Origin: Burkholderiaceae bacterium
GTDB lineage: Bacteria > Pseudomonadota > Gammaproteobacteria > Burkholderiales > Burkholderiaceae_C
Assembly (NCBI GenBank): GCA_029864165.1
Contig: JAOTTZ010000058.1
Span: 1-8,200 of the forward strand
Reading direction: 5' to 3'
DNA length: 8,200 nt
Made by a program: the position numbers and the translations under genes. Under the pieces are notes generated by a model, which was not told the DNA's origin, made no database searches, and worked only from the letters and a program-made list of their open reading frames with translations. Below are positions 7,147 to 8,200 of the stretch, one piece after another (within the stretch, counting starts at the first letter, position 1; every line of letters starts with the position of its first letter).

Positions 7147-7324
7147 CCCCGTGGGACCGAAGTTCGCGCTTTAAGCTGCACGGCAGCTAGGGAGAGTCTG
7201 AGGGGCGCTGTTGCCCAGTTTTGTGTACTCCACAAGTCCACCGAGACACTGCGCAACGCTGTGAACCCATCGAGGTCTTGGACGCCTCGCGTTGCGTCGG
7301 TTCCGTGGGGCCGTTCCCGAACGG
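7147..7324 (+). ncRNA. Candidate structured RNA of unknown family
   Basis: Positions 7147-7160 (CCCCGTGGGACCGA) pair with 7297-7310 (TCGGTTCCGTGGGG) in 14 uninterrupted pairs if plus-strand RNA is read, three of them G-U. On the minus strand those three become C-A mismatches, so the plus strand is favoured. The helix encloses further hairpins: AGCTGC/GCAGCT (7174-7188), GGGC/GCCC (7203-7216) and TTGTG/CACAA (7221-7235). A compound stem follows, CGCAACG/CGTTGCG (7252-7258 with 7290-7296) topped by CGAGG/CCTCG (7271-7275 with 7285-7289). It abuts the closing helix. A final hairpin, CCGTT/AACGG (7311-7324), follows. I compared it with recalled RNase P, tmRNA, 6S, SRP and group I intron signatures and saw no match. 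It may be a new RNA, a divergent known one, or a leader 196 nt before the aldo/keto reductase. Confidence 0.4.
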
Positions 7325-7330
7325 TCAGGT

Positions 7331-7407
7331 AGCCAGCCCGGAGGACTCGCCCCCTGACCCCCAGCTTAGAAGAAGGCTGGTGCTCTATCCCGTTGAGCTA
7401 CGGTCAG
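7331..7407 (-). pseudogene. Decayed tRNA-Arg(UCU)-like sequence
   Basis: On the minus strand the D-arm region is a clear tRNA: TA, GCTC, AACGGGATA, GAGC (7400-7382). A perfect five-pair anticodon stem follows, CCAGC (7380-7376) with GCTGG (7365-7361). The loop, CTTCTTCTAA, has ten bases instead of seven, as if CTT had been duplicated in the CTTCTAA loop of tRNA-Arg(UCU). A GGGTC variable region and a GCGAGTC-type T-loop with an imperfect stem follow. The 5' acceptor CTGACCG does not pair with the 3' candidate GGCTGGC, and no encoded CCA is in place. It is therefore most likely a pseudogene or a remnant at an integration site. The identity rests on the loop sequence and is tentative. Confidence 0.55.
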
Positions 7408-7519
7408 TTGCAGAGCGCACCGGAAGTTTACGCGGCGCGCAAAATTGAACTTCAGCTAGTGACGGCTACTTGCGGAAAGATAAGGGGTACGGTAACTGGT
7501 GCCGACTAGGTTGACACTG

Positions 7520-8200
7520 GTGACACTTTCCATCGAATCAAAAATTGCACTGAACGACGGCCGCCTGATTCCTCAGCTCGGCTTGGGTGTATGGCAGCTT
7601 CGCTCCGGCAAGGCTTGCCAGTCAGCGGTTGTCGCTGCGCTGGAGGCAGGATATAGACATATCGACACGGCTGCGATCTACGGCAATGAAGAAAGCGTTG
7701 GCGCGGCAATCAAAGCCAGCAGCGTTCCCAGAGAGGAAATTTTTGTTACCACGAAATTGTGGAACGAGCATCATGCCAACCCAGAAAAGGCGTTGAACGA
7801 AAGTCTGCGCAAACTCAGGACGGAGTACGTCGACTTGTATTTGATTCACTACCCAGTGCCGCAACGACGCGAGAGTTGGAAAACCTTGGAAGCGCTCAAA
7901 GCGAAAGGCAAGGCGTCGTCGATAGGTGTCAGCAACTTCACGCTCAGGCATTTAACCGAGCTGTTGGCTCAGACCGACACGGTTCCCGTGGTGAATCAGG
8001 TCGAGTTTCACCCTTACCTCTATCAGAAGGAGTTGCTCGAGTTTTGCAAAACCAAGGGCATCGTCGTCGAGGCGTACAGCCCGTTGACGCACGGTCAAAA
8101 ATTGGACGACCCCAGGCTGGTCGCAATCGCAAAAAAATTCTCTCTGCTCGGCTGGCCACCCGCCTCTCGATGGTCAGAGTTGCCGTTGATGAGACAGGTG
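7520..8200 (+). CDS. Aldo/keto reductase, 2,5-diketo-D-gluconate/methylglyoxal reductase type (cut by the right edge)
   Basis: The first 227 codons of an NADPH-dependent (beta/alpha)8-barrel reductase of small carbonyl compounds. From the GTG at 7520 the protein begins MTLSIESKIALNDGRLIPQL. The AKR tetrad is complete: Asp49 (HIDTAAIYGNE), Tyr54, Lys79 (VTTKLWNEHH) and His110 (LIHYPVP). GVSNF, NQVEFHPYL and EAYSPLT also match the family. Upstream in-frame starts (GTG 7499, TTG 7511) are possible before the stop at 7493; AAGGGG at 7482-7487 would suit 7499, but family alignment suits 7520. About 45 further codons are expected beyond the window. From residue 209 the sequence reads LLGWPPAS where relatives have an AQ-x-L-type segment, although RWS follows in register. 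Codons look less GC-biased than in the minus-strand cluster. Confidence 0.92.
   Translation, partial: MTLSIESKIALNDGRLIPQLGLGVWQLRSGKACQSAVVAALEAGYRHIDTAAIYGNEESVGAAIKASSVPREEIFVTTKLWNEHHANPEKALNESLRKLRTEYVDLYLIHYPVPQRRESWKTLEALKAKGKASSIGVSNFTLRHLTELLAQTDTVPVVNQVEFHPYLYQKELLEFCKTKGIVVEAYSPLTHGQKLDDPRLVAIAKKFSLLGWPPASRWSELPLMRQV

Noticed and set aside
7147..7407. RNase P RNA, tmRNA, 6S RNA, SRP RNA or a group I intron inserted in the tRNA-like sequence
   Set aside because: None of the conserved core strings I recall for these families is present, and the tRNA-like anticodon stem is continuous with only a ten-base loop, leaving no intron.
7221..7448. 75-codon plus-strand open frame in the intergenic region
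   Set aside because: TTG start inside a hairpin, runs antisense through the tRNA-like remnant, and no protein family is recognisable.
7445..7490. Promoter for the aldo/keto reductase (TTGAAC with a downstream -10)
   Set aside because: No acceptable -10 hexamer at the right spacing.

Overview
The window looks like a GC-rich betaproteobacterial chromosome, most likely Burkholderiales. The wording of RpoN, LptB and TadA is typical of that group. The genes are dense, use GC-ending codons, and include GTG and TTG starts. This placement is inference from protein wording, not a database result.

Positions 1-5427 are a single minus-strand run, read from high to low coordinates: an 80-residue one-helix membrane protein, tadA (tRNA-A34 deaminase, GTG start, 4-nt overlap), ldcA (LD-carboxypeptidase, 7-nt gap), a 184-217-nt gap rich in inverted repeats, lptA and lptB (4-nt overlap, TTG start), a 163-nt gap with hairpins, rpoN (sigma-54), and the first 118 codons of rlmL (23S rRNA methyltransferase), which runs off the left edge. 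The themes are LPS transport to the outer membrane (LptA, LptB), murein recycling (LdcA), decoding and ribosome modification (TadA, RlmL), and alternative sigma control (RpoN). The lptA-lptB-rpoN core is classical. Its flanks are not: I see no lptC before lptA and no hpf after rpoN.

Positions 5428-5705 are a non-coding spacer between divergent genes. A stand-alone class I glutamine amidotransferase (plus strand, 5706-6422) then converges on a yidB/DUF937 gene (minus strand, 6400-6798), with a 23-nt overlap of their 3' ends.

Positions 6799-7519 contain no credible protein gene but are the most structured DNA here. They hold a 163-bp imperfect palindrome (6869-7031) with a solo third copy of its arm motif outside it, two compact GC hairpins, a strongly folding candidate RNA on the plus strand (about 7147-7324) whose 14-bp closing helix contains three G-U pairs, and a decayed tRNA-Arg(UCU)-like sequence on the minus strand (7331-7407) with a ten-base anticodon loop. 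An aldo/keto reductase gene (plus strand) starts at about 7520 and is cut by the right edge. Its last visible segment drifts from the family. The best candidates for something undescribed are the palindromic element and the folded RNA next to the tRNA remnant.
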